Made by a program: the position numbers and the translations under genes. Of a stretch of DNA of 64,000 nucleotides, positions 1 to 9,544 are shown one piece after another. Source of the stretch: Topomyia yanbarensis (lineage: Eukaryota; Arthropoda; Insecta; Diptera; Culicidae); NCBI RefSeq assembly GCF_030247195.1, contig NC_080670.1, positions 156,500,580 through 156,564,579 of the forward strand, given 5' to 3'. Each line of letters begins with the position of its first letter. Positions within the stretch are counted from its first letter, which is position 1. A model generated the notes under the pieces. It ran no database searches, had not been told where the DNA came from, and saw only the letters and a list, made by a program, of their open reading frames with translations.

Positions 1-379
1 TTCTGGAATGATTTCCGCCTGTGTTATTCAGTATAACTATAGGTATATTCTATTTTTATACAATTCGGTATTTAATACTACGCTTGCAATAGCTTAAAAG
101 TGTCCATTTCTTTGTTTTACATCTAAAATTTCCTAAAACTGGGCGATTACACATTGCTATTTTTTTACAATGAAGCTAAGGAAATTTTACAATTATCTTA
201 TACGGCTCAGAAACGAATCGGAAATACACCGAGTTGCGACTGTGCTGTTTGTACACGCTCATTCAAAACTACTCAAAATTTGAGTTTCGAGTACCCAAAT
301 TCCTAAATCGATGTTATCTGTCAAAAGTGAGGGCAAAACAAATTTCGGACGGACTCACTTTTCAGTTACTCTGAACGAG
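1..379. other. No recognisable feature
   Basis: AT-rich sequence at the window edge. I see no open frame of note, no terminal repeat and no RNA gene. It directly abuts the 3' end of the minus-strand I-clade copy. Confidence 0.5.
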
Positions 380-935
380 CGTGCACTGTAGATCCCTTGT
401 TTGTTAACTCATTCGACAGAGATGTTTCGAGTCACCTTCAGGTCGCATCAAGCGATACTGTACAGGAGGAAGAGAGCACTCCCGAGAATGATAAAAAAAA
501 ATAAAGGAGGTAGTTCAATCTGTATATTGATAGTTTTTAAGAAAGTTTGTTGCTGCACTTTAAGAAAGTGTATGCTAGGGACATATAAGGGAGATTGCGT
601 CTCATTGGTACATCCCGGACCGGGATATTGGGTGATCTTCCTCGTGTCCGAAGGGATTCTAATAGTTGAGATGTGGCAGAACAAAACTCGGTGCAAGCCT
701 AGACAATATGTTCGATAACGTGATAACCGTAGCCACATGCGCAGATATCGTTATTCGTGAGCCCAATACGTCGAATCTGAGCATCTCATGTTAAGTGATG
801 GGACATGAGCCGAGACATCACCCTAATGAAATCCCGGCCAAGATCCATTCCTTTTAATCAAGGTTTCGTTGATACCTTCTGGATAATAGAATGTAGCCAC
901 CGATCTAACTCTCCTTTACAACAAGAAGTCTGCCA
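380..935 (-). pseudogene. I-clade ORF2 C-terminal domain and 3' UTR
   Basis: On the minus strand, GELDRWLHSIIQKVSTKP (about 930-860) matches GELGRWLHSIIPKLSTKP of copy B. It is followed by collinear sequence through the region that encodes the C-x-C...H...H...C motif in copy B. A second reading (735-480) is nearly residue for residue like the matching frame at 41786-42000. The homology continues through the 3' UTR to about 380, which places the element 3' end there. Confidence 0.75.
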
Positions 936-1073
936 AATTTCTAGCGTCCTCTGTCGAGAGATAATGAAAAATTCCTTGAAGCAGATTGGTCTTCCGTAAA
1001 TTTCAACTTCCCAAGATCCCATACTTTTCTCAGAAACTATGAAAGGTCTCATTGAACGGGTAGCTCTATTCTA

Positions 1074-1262
1074 TTATATTGAATGAGGCGGTGAGGGTTT
1101 CATTGAATATACCGAAGCTAGTGGAGCCGTCGAGACTTGACCCGTTGGTTTAGCACCTTTGTTGCAGTCCACTTTTCGAAATTTGCTGTAAAAATATTCG
1201 AGAGTACTTGATAAGAAAGTTAGTGAGAACTCGAAGAACCATATAAAAAGGTATTTCATTCG
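1074..1262 (-). pseudogene. I-clade RNase H remnant
   Basis: The minus-strand reading has FSKFRKVDCNK-like sequence and a serine-rich stretch collinear with 41160-41280 of copy B, where intact RNase H sequence includes FYTDGSSLDGSTGFGIF. Only the N-terminal part of the domain is left and the catalytic motif is degraded. Confidence 0.6.
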
Positions 1263-1319
1263 TGATATCAGGAGGGAATGCGGCGCAAATTCCTAGTTCG
1301 CGTTTTAAATGTAGCGTAC

Positions 1320-1500
1320 TACCGAATGCTAGCGGGTAACCCATCATCCAGGAAGGTTTTATACGCCGCGGCCTTCTTCACGTACACGTCTGAGCATTTT
1401 TTGTCCCACCATGGGGTGGGATCCCGTGCTGGAACTTTCGCGGATGGTATCCCAATCCACGGTGAATTTTTTTATTAATCCAGCGCTGGTTTCTTTCTCC
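1320..1500 (-). pseudogene. I-clade ORF2 endonuclease/linker remnant
   Basis: A minus-strand frame reads close to PWWDKKCSDVYVKKAAAYKT. It matches a stretch of copy B (39285-39385: NPWCDKECLDVYAEKAAAYK). This is the linker between endonuclease and reverse transcriptase, where many non-LTR ORF2 proteins carry a WWD-type motif. The RT that should follow is absent; sequence jumps directly to the RNase H remnant, so this is a deletion derivative. Confidence 0.6.
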
Positions 1501-1559
1501 GGCTGAAACATAGGAACACTCAGGGTATTTGAGGTTCCAAGAAGCACTGGAAACACCTT

Positions 1560-2435
1560 TTTCTGAACTCAGATCAGGAGCTACATGCTTCGGTTTTGCA
1601 TTAGTATTTTCTCAAGCTGTTATTTTTGGGGGATAAGCCTTTACGACAAAGCTTATGTTAGGAAAAATTCCTCCTTTTTCTTTTTTCCATTATTCCTCCT
1701 TTTTCCATTTCTTCTCGACACAGTCGGAGATACTCCCTCCTGGGGATATTATTGTCGTATCAGACAAGTTAGTATAGATATTCGTAGAGATCGGTGGTGT
1801 AGTTATCTGTAGCATTTCTTCGTAAGATCGCTTAGAGCGTCCGTGAAGGGAATGCTTCAGTTTGTCCTCGCACTGTTCTTACGCGGGACATGTGGACTGC
1901 CCGTACAGTGTGGACTTCCCGTACAGTAGAGAAACTTCCTATTATCGCTTTCACATGATTTCCACTGCATTTCCCACAATGAACCTAATTGCTGCAATGG
2001 ATGGCTTTGTGTCCCAATTATTTACAATTAGTATAGTTCATGGCTCGCGGCACAAAAAGGCGAATAGGCAGACAAGCTTTCCTTAGTAACACTTGTGGTT
2101 TTGGGATAGTTTTATAGCCACTCATTATAACTTGGATTGCACTTGTAGCGGGCTATAAAACTTAAATTGTTACTTGGGTTGTCAAAGATGAGGTAGAGCA
2201 GACCCGGTGAAGATCATCCGGTAAGAGTCTGAGTTGACATATGTCATGTTCCTATAAGCAGCGATAGATGCTGTAGGCAAACGTTTGCAGTTCGGTATCT
2301 TCATTGGCTGAAACATGGGGTCAACGCCGGCGTCGGCGGTAAAACATGATGATGAGTTATGTTCTACCATAGACCATGCGGTAGGCTTGGGTGAAACGCC
2401 CAACTCCTACTCTGCAGAAGGCAAAAAATTCTTCA
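1560..2435 (-). pseudogene. I-clade ORF1 (gag-like nucleic-acid-binding protein), broken
   Basis: Retrotransposon ORF1 proteins bind element RNA and form the RNP. On the minus strand the 73-residue open stretch 2403-2182 contains a gag-like run ending in SYRMIFTGSALPHL. It continues past stops into a basic stretch and two zinc knuckles at about 2030-1940; the readable parts are NCK, LGHKAIHC and HCGKCSGNH. The C-terminal tail at about 1790-1570 is clearly homologous at DNA level to 38270-38510 of copy B. Several in-frame stops, including one inside the first knuckle, rule out function. The knuckle arrangement is typical of I and Jockey type ORF1 proteins. Confidence 0.65.
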
Positions 2436-2439
2436 CATT

Positions 2440-2777
2440 TCCTTTCGATCATGGCCATATGAGCCTGCCTAGTTCTAGTTTTCCGTTCTAAGTTTATAAC
2501 TGATTCGCTCTAGAATACCTATCCGTCTTTCAATTTCATTGCTTTCGTTTCTCTTAGTCTCAAATTTGCCGAAAATAGCCAACAAAATCGATACAGTAAT
2601 ATTGTGTTCTATTTGGTTCTTCAATTTTTTAAAAAATATTTTTATACTTGTTTCGATCGCATCAGGTAATTTTAAAAGTTTGTAGTGAAAAATCCTTTCC
2701 TCATAGAAAATATTCCGTAATTTACGAATTCGCGTTAAATGATGTAATTTTTTATCAAACTTTGTTTGGACATATCT
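2440..2777. other. No recognisable feature
   Basis: AT-rich sequence between the I copy A and the TIR element that starts at 2778. No open frame or repeat seen. Confidence 0.5.
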
Positions 2778-3649
2778 ATTAGAGTAGAAGAGACCAGCTG
2801 GTTGGCCGAGTGTCTTTTACGAAAAGGCTATTATGCGCAATAGTGACATCTATAGTGATTTTGGTGGGGTATTAGGTCGTCCATGTACCGACGTAATTTC
2901 GGGTGTTGTCGTTTGTGCAGAAGCACGTTTGTTCTCTTTGCGGCGCTGTCGAGATAATTTCTGTTTTTGTAAAGTAGTGTGTGTAACGCGGGTCAATTTA
3001 CATCCGTTTTCCAAAAACGTGGTACCGCTGGAAAGGGTATTCAAAACCCCTCGAAATGGCGTAACGGTTTCCAGTATAACCATACTATTGTTTTTGTAAA
3101 TCGAGATTGGTTGGTCGAGTTGCAATTTAGCATAGAGCAATGTGCACTTGGATATTCATGAAATGCTACCCTTTTCCTGAACGAAATTGGATATTGTGTT
3201 AATATTGATGATAATAAGGAAAAAATGTACATGATAAATAAATGATAAAATAAAATTAATGTTAATGTTCATTCAAGCTGCCGAAGGTAAGTCTGAAACA
3301 TTTTAATCCAAAAAGTAATGAGTGGAATTTTTGTTTCTACCTACATATTGCAAAAGGATAATTTTTCACTAATAAACGTATTTCACTGAGGGATGAAATA
3401 CATGAATTCATTTATTTTACCAAACTCGGTCAACCTGTCCCAGCCCTGGGGTTGGTTGGTCAATTTTTCTCTCCACATTTGATTGTTAATAAATTTTTCT
3501 CTAATTAATTATGAATGAAAAAAATCAAATACGTGCTCAAGGGTTGTATCTTCATGATAGTGCAACATATTTCTTAAAAAGTCGAACCAGCACGAGTCCA
3601 GAAATTCCATAAACAAAGCTCGGCCAACCAGCCCCGGTTCTCTCTAATT
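2778..3649. mobile_element. Putative non-autonomous TIR element (872 bp)
   Basis: Bases 2778-2810 and 3619-3649 are imperfect inverted repeats. Both contain CTGGTTGGCCGAG when read inwards, preceded by a diverged ATTAGAG(T)AGA...CC stretch. The interior carries only short, unrelated open frames and no transposase motif. No clear target duplication was identified, so the superfamily is not assigned. Confidence 0.5.
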
Positions 3650-4405
3650 AATTTTTTATAGAACTCATATGCCATGTTATTCCTTATGAAGTAGTGAAAT
3701 GATTCTACAGTAATCGAAATATTGGAATAATTATTTATAGGGAACTGGTGGTAAAACGAACACGTTAAGCAAAGTGATTATTTTCCAACTAACAATTGAT
3801 TGAGATACTACAATAACCTTATACGTTTCTTGTTAGGCATGCTTTATACATATTTGGTGAAAATACTTCGACATAAACAAATTTTTCAAACATTATTCTT
3901 GAATTCAAAACATGTCCAAAAATAAGACAGTTTTATAGCGTGTGGGTAAAATGAACATGTGGTATGTATGTTTGTATGTAGGTAGCCTCCATCCCAGCTT
4001 GAGTCTTGCTCTGCATGCGGCTTCACTTAACAGTACGCTCAAATTTCGTTACCATTCTGCGTTCAGCATACCGCTGTATAAAGGGCCAAAAGGGGGGTGG
4101 CGGACCCGTAGGCAAATACACCTACTCAGTATCCGCGGACATCAAAGAATCTCCTTCCATCAGTAAGATCCAGCAGATTGAATAACGAATTTTGCAATAC
4201 TTGTCAAGCTTTCCACGAGATGGTTTGTTGTAGAAGAGCGCGTCAAATTGTTTACAACTGTTGGAGAGAAATTTATCTGTCGCGAACGACGGACACTTTT
4301 CCTCCTTGACTTTGATTGGCTTCCACTTCATTGTCCAGTTGTAACTTCAATGATGCCCTGATGCACCCTCCTCACCCCTTACTTCATATGCATACAATGT
4401 CAATA
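3650..4405. other. No supported gene; weak minus-strand ORF at 4331-4122
   Basis: Mixed-composition sequence. A 69-residue minus-strand frame (4331-4122) has plausible residue composition but no recognised motif and no second supporting signal. I do not call it a gene. Confidence 0.4.
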
Positions 4406-4418
4406 TATATCAATCAAT

Positions 4419-4646
4419 ATATAATATAATATAATATAATATAATATAATATAATATAATATAATATAATATAATATAATATAATATAATATAATATAAT
4501 ATAATATAATATAATATAATATAATATAATATAATATAATATAATATAATATAATATAATATAATATAATATAATATAATATAATATAATATAATATAAT
4601 ATAATATAATATAATATAATATAATATAATATAACATAATATAATA
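4419..4646. repeat. (ATAAT)n pentanucleotide microsatellite, about 45 units
   Basis: An almost uninterrupted ATAAT array. The only imperfections seen are near its 3' end (ATAAC). It makes long artefactual open frames of repeated YYIIL on the minus strand, which are not genes. Confidence 0.97.
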
Positions 4647-4667
4647 GACAATTGCTCACTCCAGGCA

Positions 4668-4686
4668 CCCCCCCCCCCCCCCCCCC
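4668..4686. repeat. Poly-C homopolymer (19 nt)
   Basis: Nineteen consecutive C residues, 21 bp after the ATAAT array. Length in the assembly may be unreliable. Confidence 0.9.
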
Positions 4687-4689
4687 GTT

Positions 4690-4916
4690 CAGATCCGCCA
4701 GACGAGGCGGCCACGAACTTGTCCTGCAAACGAGTTGATCACAGTGTGGATTGCGCTTCCGATGACGAGCACGCGGCCAACTCGTCCGGCGGACCCTCTG
4801 ACACCCCGCGCCGCCCCGGACTCCTGGACTCGGCTCTGCAGCACAGCCGCATCAAGCCAGCTCCACCCAAAACCCCACCTTGGGGAGCACAACAACTCTA
4901 TGAGCAAGGCTAGCAG
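4690..4916 (+). other. GC-rich, coding-like patch of unknown origin
   Basis: This block stands out from the AT-rich surroundings and has two overlapping plus-strand open frames (4719-4913 and 4735-4983). One reads ASDDEHAANSSGGPSDTPRR and RIKPAPPKTPPWGAQQLYEQG-like sequence, polar and proline-rich like a disordered protein or a retroelement ORF1 tail. I recognise no domain. It could be a retrotransposon fragment or a host exon. Confidence 0.3.
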
Positions 4917-5299
4917 ACACAACGCACTCCCTAAGCTAACCAATGAACCACCGAAATTCCCTCCATCTGCCCACTTTTTATGAATCTACATTATTAAATC
5001 AACATATTTCTAAAAGAAAAACATATCCTCCACCTACAACGGAAGAAGCACCCAAAGAGGAATTCCACGAAGATCCGTTCGAAAATCTTTAAAATCGTGA
5101 TCGACCATCTTAGATTCCAATGAAACTTTACACGTTTCACCGTCATGCAAGACTAAATATTTTCCACAGGTAATAAGTTTATTTTGACTCAAGAGCAACT
5201 TTTCAAAAGGGCGTAAACGTTTCTACGTGTATGAATTTCAATTTTTTTTTGTTCGATTACTGTATTTTATACAGCAAAACTATCTGAGAACAAGTTACA

Positions 5300-6140
5300 G
5301 GGAATAAATACTTGTGTTCGAAAAAAATATACACTGAAAAAAATGTGTCATTTTTCAAAAAAACAAAAATTTATGATAAAAATTTAAATTGCGAAAAAAC
5401 CCATTTTTTTAAATTTTTTATATTTTGTTACCAAAAACCTAAAGAGAAAAGAAACATTTTGATTGTGATTGCATCATGTAGAAAAAATCGGTAAAAAAGT
5501 TTTTCTCACAATAACTTCGTACATGTTTTTAAATTTCATACTAATTGACATACAAAATTGTAATTTTATTACAGAATATAATTCTAAGCACCATTTAAAA
5601 TCAAAATGCATTTAACAAAAATCTTCCAAAATGCGATAGTTTTCGAGATATTTGAAATTTGGCTACTTCAAAAACAATTAATTCGTGTAATTATGCTCTT
5701 TTTAAAAGTTATTCGCGTTACCCCATCAAAAAATGTCAAAAATTTAATGTTTATCGTTTTAAAGACGTAAAAGCAACCTTTTTAGTGTATTTGGATCATG
5801 GAGAAGCTTTCAATAAAAAAGTTTTCCTAACAACAACTTTTGACATTTTTTTATAATTCTTACTATTTGCAGTCAAAAATACAATTTTCTTTTTGAATAT
5901 GATTCTAAACGCCATTTTAAATCGAAATGCTTTTAACAAAAATTTTCTAAAATGTAGTAGTTCTCGAGATATTTTAACTTTTGTGTTAACAACACAATTA
6001 TTTTGTTTTATTACGACCTATTCATAAGTTAGTTGCGTTTCTCCATCAACAATAATAGGTTTTTCAAAAGGCCCGTAAACTTTCCCGCAACTTTCTCTTT
6101 GACATCAAGGCGATATTGTAAACCATTTGAAAGTTAAAAA
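5300..6140. repeat. Diverged tandem duplication, period about 322 bp
   Basis: The stretch from 5493 is repeated from 5815 (offset 322), and the GAATAT(A/G)ATTCTAA landmark recurs at 5574 and 5895 (offset 321). Both copies continue through similar TTTAACAAAAAT and CGAGATATTT stretches. It looks like an old AT-rich satellite or repeat-containing MITE interior. No coding potential. Confidence 0.75.
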
Positions 6141-6284
6141 AATTACTCTTGTATCAAAATATTCCAATAGCCAGAGAATATCATGGAGATTCATACAGCG
6201 AACACACCTGCAAAGTTTCGTTCGAATCGACGATGGTCATATTTTGCGGTCGGCCGGTTTCTCATGGAATCCCTCCAAAGTAAC

Positions 6285-6375
6285 CAACTACCATATAATA
6301 TAACAGAACACAGTATAATTTAATATAACATAATACAACACAATATAACACTATAGAATATTACTGTCAATATCG
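6285..6375. repeat. Degenerate ATATAACA-type simple repeat
   Basis: A run of imperfect ATATAACA / ATACAACACA units. Low complexity only. Confidence 0.7.
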
Positions 6376-6449
6376 CCATTTTATCATCCAAAGGAGCTGA
6401 TAAAAACAGGCTTTCGCAGTATCTCATGCAATATAGTGGCTGTAATGTA

Positions 6450-6829
6450 TACACTAAGAAAAAACTTATAGCGAAATTCATAAGATTTATCTTATGATGA
6501 ATAGAAAAGTAACAAAACTATGTTTTCATAAGATTAATATGAAAAACATACGACTTTTATGATTACCTTAACACTTTATAAGTAATTGCACACGCCAGTC
6601 GTTTGAATTTCATACGAGCATCTTATGATTCTCATAATCATAAGACAAATGTATAATATTGTCTTATGAAAAATCAAAGATACCTTATACAAAATGAAGT
6701 CATAGCAAACTGATTTGACAAAATAAATGCCGTTTCATAAGACAATCTTATGTTTTACATACGTGCTACTTGTGGCCAAAAAATGTACGATATTCTTATG
6801 AAATTCGCTATATTTTTTGCCTGAGTGTA
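6450..6829. mobile_element. TA-type MITE (380 bp) with about 35 bp TIRs
   Basis: The left end TACACTAAGAAAAAACTTAT continues into AGCGAAATTCATAAG. The right end, reverse complemented, reads TACACTCAGGCAAAAAATAT then AGCGAATTTCATAAG. The interior has no ORF and is dense in the palindromic hexamer pair CTTATG/CATAAG. Terminal TACACT with TA ends is typical of Tc1/mariner-type or pogo-type MITEs. Confidence 0.85.
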
Positions 6830-7248
6830 GGTATATGTAATGGAAATGAAGAAACCCGAACCCAAGCTAACCGCGCTCATCCACACAAGTTTGCCGCAAA
6901 CACGGACGAAAGCCACGCGCAAGGCCAAATGTGTCAACGCTAGCGATTAGGCAATCCATTAGACGTTTGTTTGGCAATTCAGCGGTGGGTTCTGTCAACA
7001 AGTCTACTCCTGCGAACAGAAAAACTCGTCCGACAAATAACTTTGTTAGTCCGATTCGTTTGATGTTGGATCGAGTCAACGATATTGTCGGACGTCGCAC
7101 CCCTCGGAGTAACGTCAGAATAAGTAAACAAGAAATAATCAGCTGATCAGAAACGTCTCATGGATTGCCTAATACCATGGCAAGGAAAAAATACATCGAA
7201 GCTACATTCCTGTACGGCGCACTTATACCGCTATAGAACAAAATACAT
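6830..7248. other. No recognisable gene
   Basis: Two small complementary open frames overlap at 6867-7146, but neither shows a known motif. Nothing else is seen. Confidence 0.45.
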
Positions 7249-7268
7249 GGTGGTGGTGGTGGTGGTGA
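7249..7268. repeat. (GGT)n microsatellite, six units
   Basis: A short perfect GGT trinucleotide run within CATGGTGG...GGTGAT. Confidence 0.9.
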
Positions 7269-7479
7269 TAAAATGAAAACCTTCTAGTAACCTGCAAAAT
7301 GTCCTGTATGTATGCAATGCTTAACGGTGGAAAGTATTTTTCGAGCAATGCTGATGTTCCAGGGGTTCATGAGCATTGCATACACACAGGGCATTTTGTA
7401 GGCAAATAAACTTGTTACGGAAATATTGAATTTTCTTGACGTAATATTAACCAATTTACAATCCTGTGAGTAGGGTTCG

Positions 7480-7615
7480 TCGCGGTGCGGATGTGGGCGG
7501 TAAATGGATAGTCCGCACCGCAACCGCAAAAAAAAAATAATAAAACCGCACCGCTTACCGCAACCGCGCTGCATTTACCGCACCGCACCGCGCGGTTGCG
7601 GTAAAAGCGGTAAAA
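7480..7615. repeat. Left subterminal GCGGT/ACCGC cluster
   Basis: Many copies of GCGGT and ACCGC in both orientations, strongly GC-rich against an AT-rich interior. Mirrored by the cluster near 9245-9385. Confidence 0.85.
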
Positions 7616-8049
7616 TTCTGTATTTTTGAAAAGTGTGTTTAAAAATTATTAATTTATTTGCATAGCTATATATAATAAAAAATTATTTCCTATTTACACG
7701 AACAATAACTTTGAAGGACTCCTCAGAATGTAGCATTTATTAAAATATGTGAACTTTGCAAGTTTTATTAATAAAATGCCGTACATCTTGAGATAAATAC
7801 GTTCGAAACAAGGTAAATATTAGCATAGCACTGAAGTCCTATGAGATGTAGATGTATTTCATCATTATACATACAAAAACGTTCTTCCGCAGCAATTAAT
7901 AGGAAAAAAATTTATTTTTGATTATTAGAAATCGTTCTACACATAACATAACAGGTATCCATCCCATCTCAACCGGTACAGAGTTGTTGAAGGACATTTG
8001 AAAAACTACAAAAGATGTATGATTTACAGCATACAGCAGAAATGTTTTT

Positions 8050-8345
8050 ACAAATAGGGGATTTTAGGAACAAAATACGTCAAAACACTTACTTCGCATT
8101 TTTCAAGAAATGGATGTATTCTTATTCAAATACTAAGATTGCTCCCTTAAAATTGTATGAGTTGTAAATTTCTAATAGCTAGTTCGAAAGTTTTACCGTT
8201 GTATGTATTTTTTCTTATATTTTTCCATAATGCCAATGGCAAATACTTCAATGAAGTTGGTAGGGGTCAAAAATTGTCCCGTCCAAAATTTGGTATCTGG
8301 GCTAGCTTTGGCACTTGTCACAATATGAAGGGAGGCTTTGAGAAA
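8050..8345. repeat. Diverged copy of an arm of the 22.97-24.42 kb fold-back
   Basis: Collinear similarity to about 24090-24400. Shared landmarks are AATAGGGGATTTT, a CAATACTAAG-like stretch, ATAATGCCAATG versus ATAGCACCAAT, and CACAATATGA followed by GG and CTTTGAGAA. It lies inside the hAT-like element, so a fold-back-derived sequence was once captured by or inserted into it. Confidence 0.65.
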
Positions 8346-9244
8346 CACAAAATAATCGAAATACCCTACACTAACTTCGAAAGCTTTAATTTCAAAAAGT
8401 TACAAAATACTCCTAACTGAAAAATATTAGTTGTTAATTTGGTAGAAAATATTCCCAGTTGGACGAACAATGGACGTATGCGAAAAAAAAGTTATGTAGA
8501 AGGAGTCTTAAAAACGAACTGCAGGAAAATTCATTGCGAATTTACACAGAACACAAAATAGATAGAAATACGATGTTGAAGAACGAATGATAAGGTTGTC
8601 AGCCTAATTTGGACCCTTCCTTATTTTGGACGCTTTTCAAACATTTGTCTCCCTTACTGCTGATTTCTCCAAATTCGTTTGTTTTGATGATAATAATTTC
8701 ATTCTTTGGGTTGTTTTTTAGTCTTAAGACTTTTTTAAGTTCTCCAAATTAATCAAAATTCACAGTTGAGAAAATGTCATCTTAAACGATTCATAACTTC
8801 ATAATTGCCAAGAGGAATCGGAAGAAATTATGCATTTTTAAATTGGATTTGACGGTACAATTCAATTGTTTTTCAATGATTGGATTGTGCATTTTATATA
8901 TTTGAAAAGGTTCGCTTGTAAATTTTTCAAAGTGTTAAAAATATGTCGTAAAATAATGATGAAAATTATATTGGACACAGCTTATAGATTTTATTTCTTA
9001 GTAACAGATTGTTTTATCATATTAGAATAAAGAAATTGTAAAAAATCAAGTAACGATAGATCGAACACAGATTATATTCGGATTTCTTTTCAAATCATTG
9101 TCAAGTCCATGGAAATTAGAGCAATGAAATGTTTATCATGTTTCCTATTGTAAGGTAATAATTTGCGTCGTTCTTAAATGGTAAAAGTCAAAGTTTTAAT
9201 TCGCATATTTAATGCAAACTGCAGACTTTATCAATTATTTTTTA

Positions 9245-9385
9245 AGTGCGGTTGCGGTAATACCGCGCGGTAAAAGCTCATTTCCCGCACCGCATCCGCG
9301 AGAAAAAGTGTCTTACCGCGCCGCAGTTTTTGCGGTGCGGGTGCGGTAAATACCGCGCGGTTGCGGTAATTACCGCAACCGCGAC
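9245..9385. repeat. Right subterminal GCGGT/ACCGC cluster
   Basis: Inverted counterpart of the left cluster, containing GCGGTTGCGG and TACCGCGCGGT units. Confidence 0.85.
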
Positions 9386-9544
9386 GACCCCTACCTGTGA
9401 GCATCGAAAAACATCTACAAACTTGGGGTTATTCATGGGTGATAAAACTTTTAGGATCTGTTGGAGACAGTGAAGATATACCAACTTGAGGTTAGCGTTG
9501 CGAGTAATTTTGAGCCTTGGTACTTGGAGTGGCAAGATGGTTCA

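Larger units (their letters stand above)
380..2440 (-). mobile_element. I-clade non-LTR retrotransposon, copy A, internally deleted
   Basis: Read on the minus strand, this stretch runs collinear with the better preserved I-clade copy at 38.2-42.1 kb. The order is ORF1 with zinc knuckles (about 2430-1560), a short endonuclease remnant (about 1500-1320), a short RNase H stretch (about 1260-1075), then the C-terminal cysteine/histidine domain and 3' UTR (about 935-380). The whole reverse transcriptase and most of the endonuclease are missing, so the copy is non-autonomous and dead. Stops and frameshifts occur throughout. Assignment to the I clade rests on the RNase H domain and ORF1 type seen in the 38-42 kb copy; a related Jockey-superfamily lineage is possible. 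Confidence 0.75.
7471..9393. mobile_element. Non-autonomous hAT-like element (1923 bp) with 8 bp target duplication
   Basis: The ends are TAGGGTTCGTCGCGG (left) and the complement of TAGGGGTCGTCGCGG (right), matching the YAGNG terminal rule of hAT elements. They are flanked by an identical 8 bp duplication, CCTGTGAG, at 7463-7470 and 9394-9401. Each end carries a dense cluster of GCGGT/ACCGC motifs (about 7480-7615 and 9245-9385), like the subterminal transposase-binding repeats of hAT elements. The interior is AT-rich with no transposase. Confidence 0.85.
7284..9541 (-). pseudogene. Small coding-like frame split by the hAT-like element
   Basis: Two minus-strand open stretches, 9541-9402 and 7470-7287, lie on either side of the 7471-9393 element. 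They read in the same frame through the shared target duplication. Without the insertion the frame would be about 107 codons, ending at a TAG. The N-terminal part has leucine spacing like a leucine-rich repeat (LQVPRLKITRNANLKLVYLH), but one repeat is not proof. There is no ATG at its start and a stop lies just upstream, so it could be an exon fragment of a host gene, a pseudogene, or chance. The function is unknown. Confidence 0.35.

Noticed and set aside
401..738. Opposed open frames of 105 and 96 codons
   Set aside because: Both are readings across the I-clade 3' end; the minus one is an alternate frame also visible at 41786-42019.
4400..4729. Three long minus-strand frames of repeated Tyr-Tyr-Ile-Ile-Leu
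   Set aside because: Translation of the ATAAT microsatellite, not a gene.
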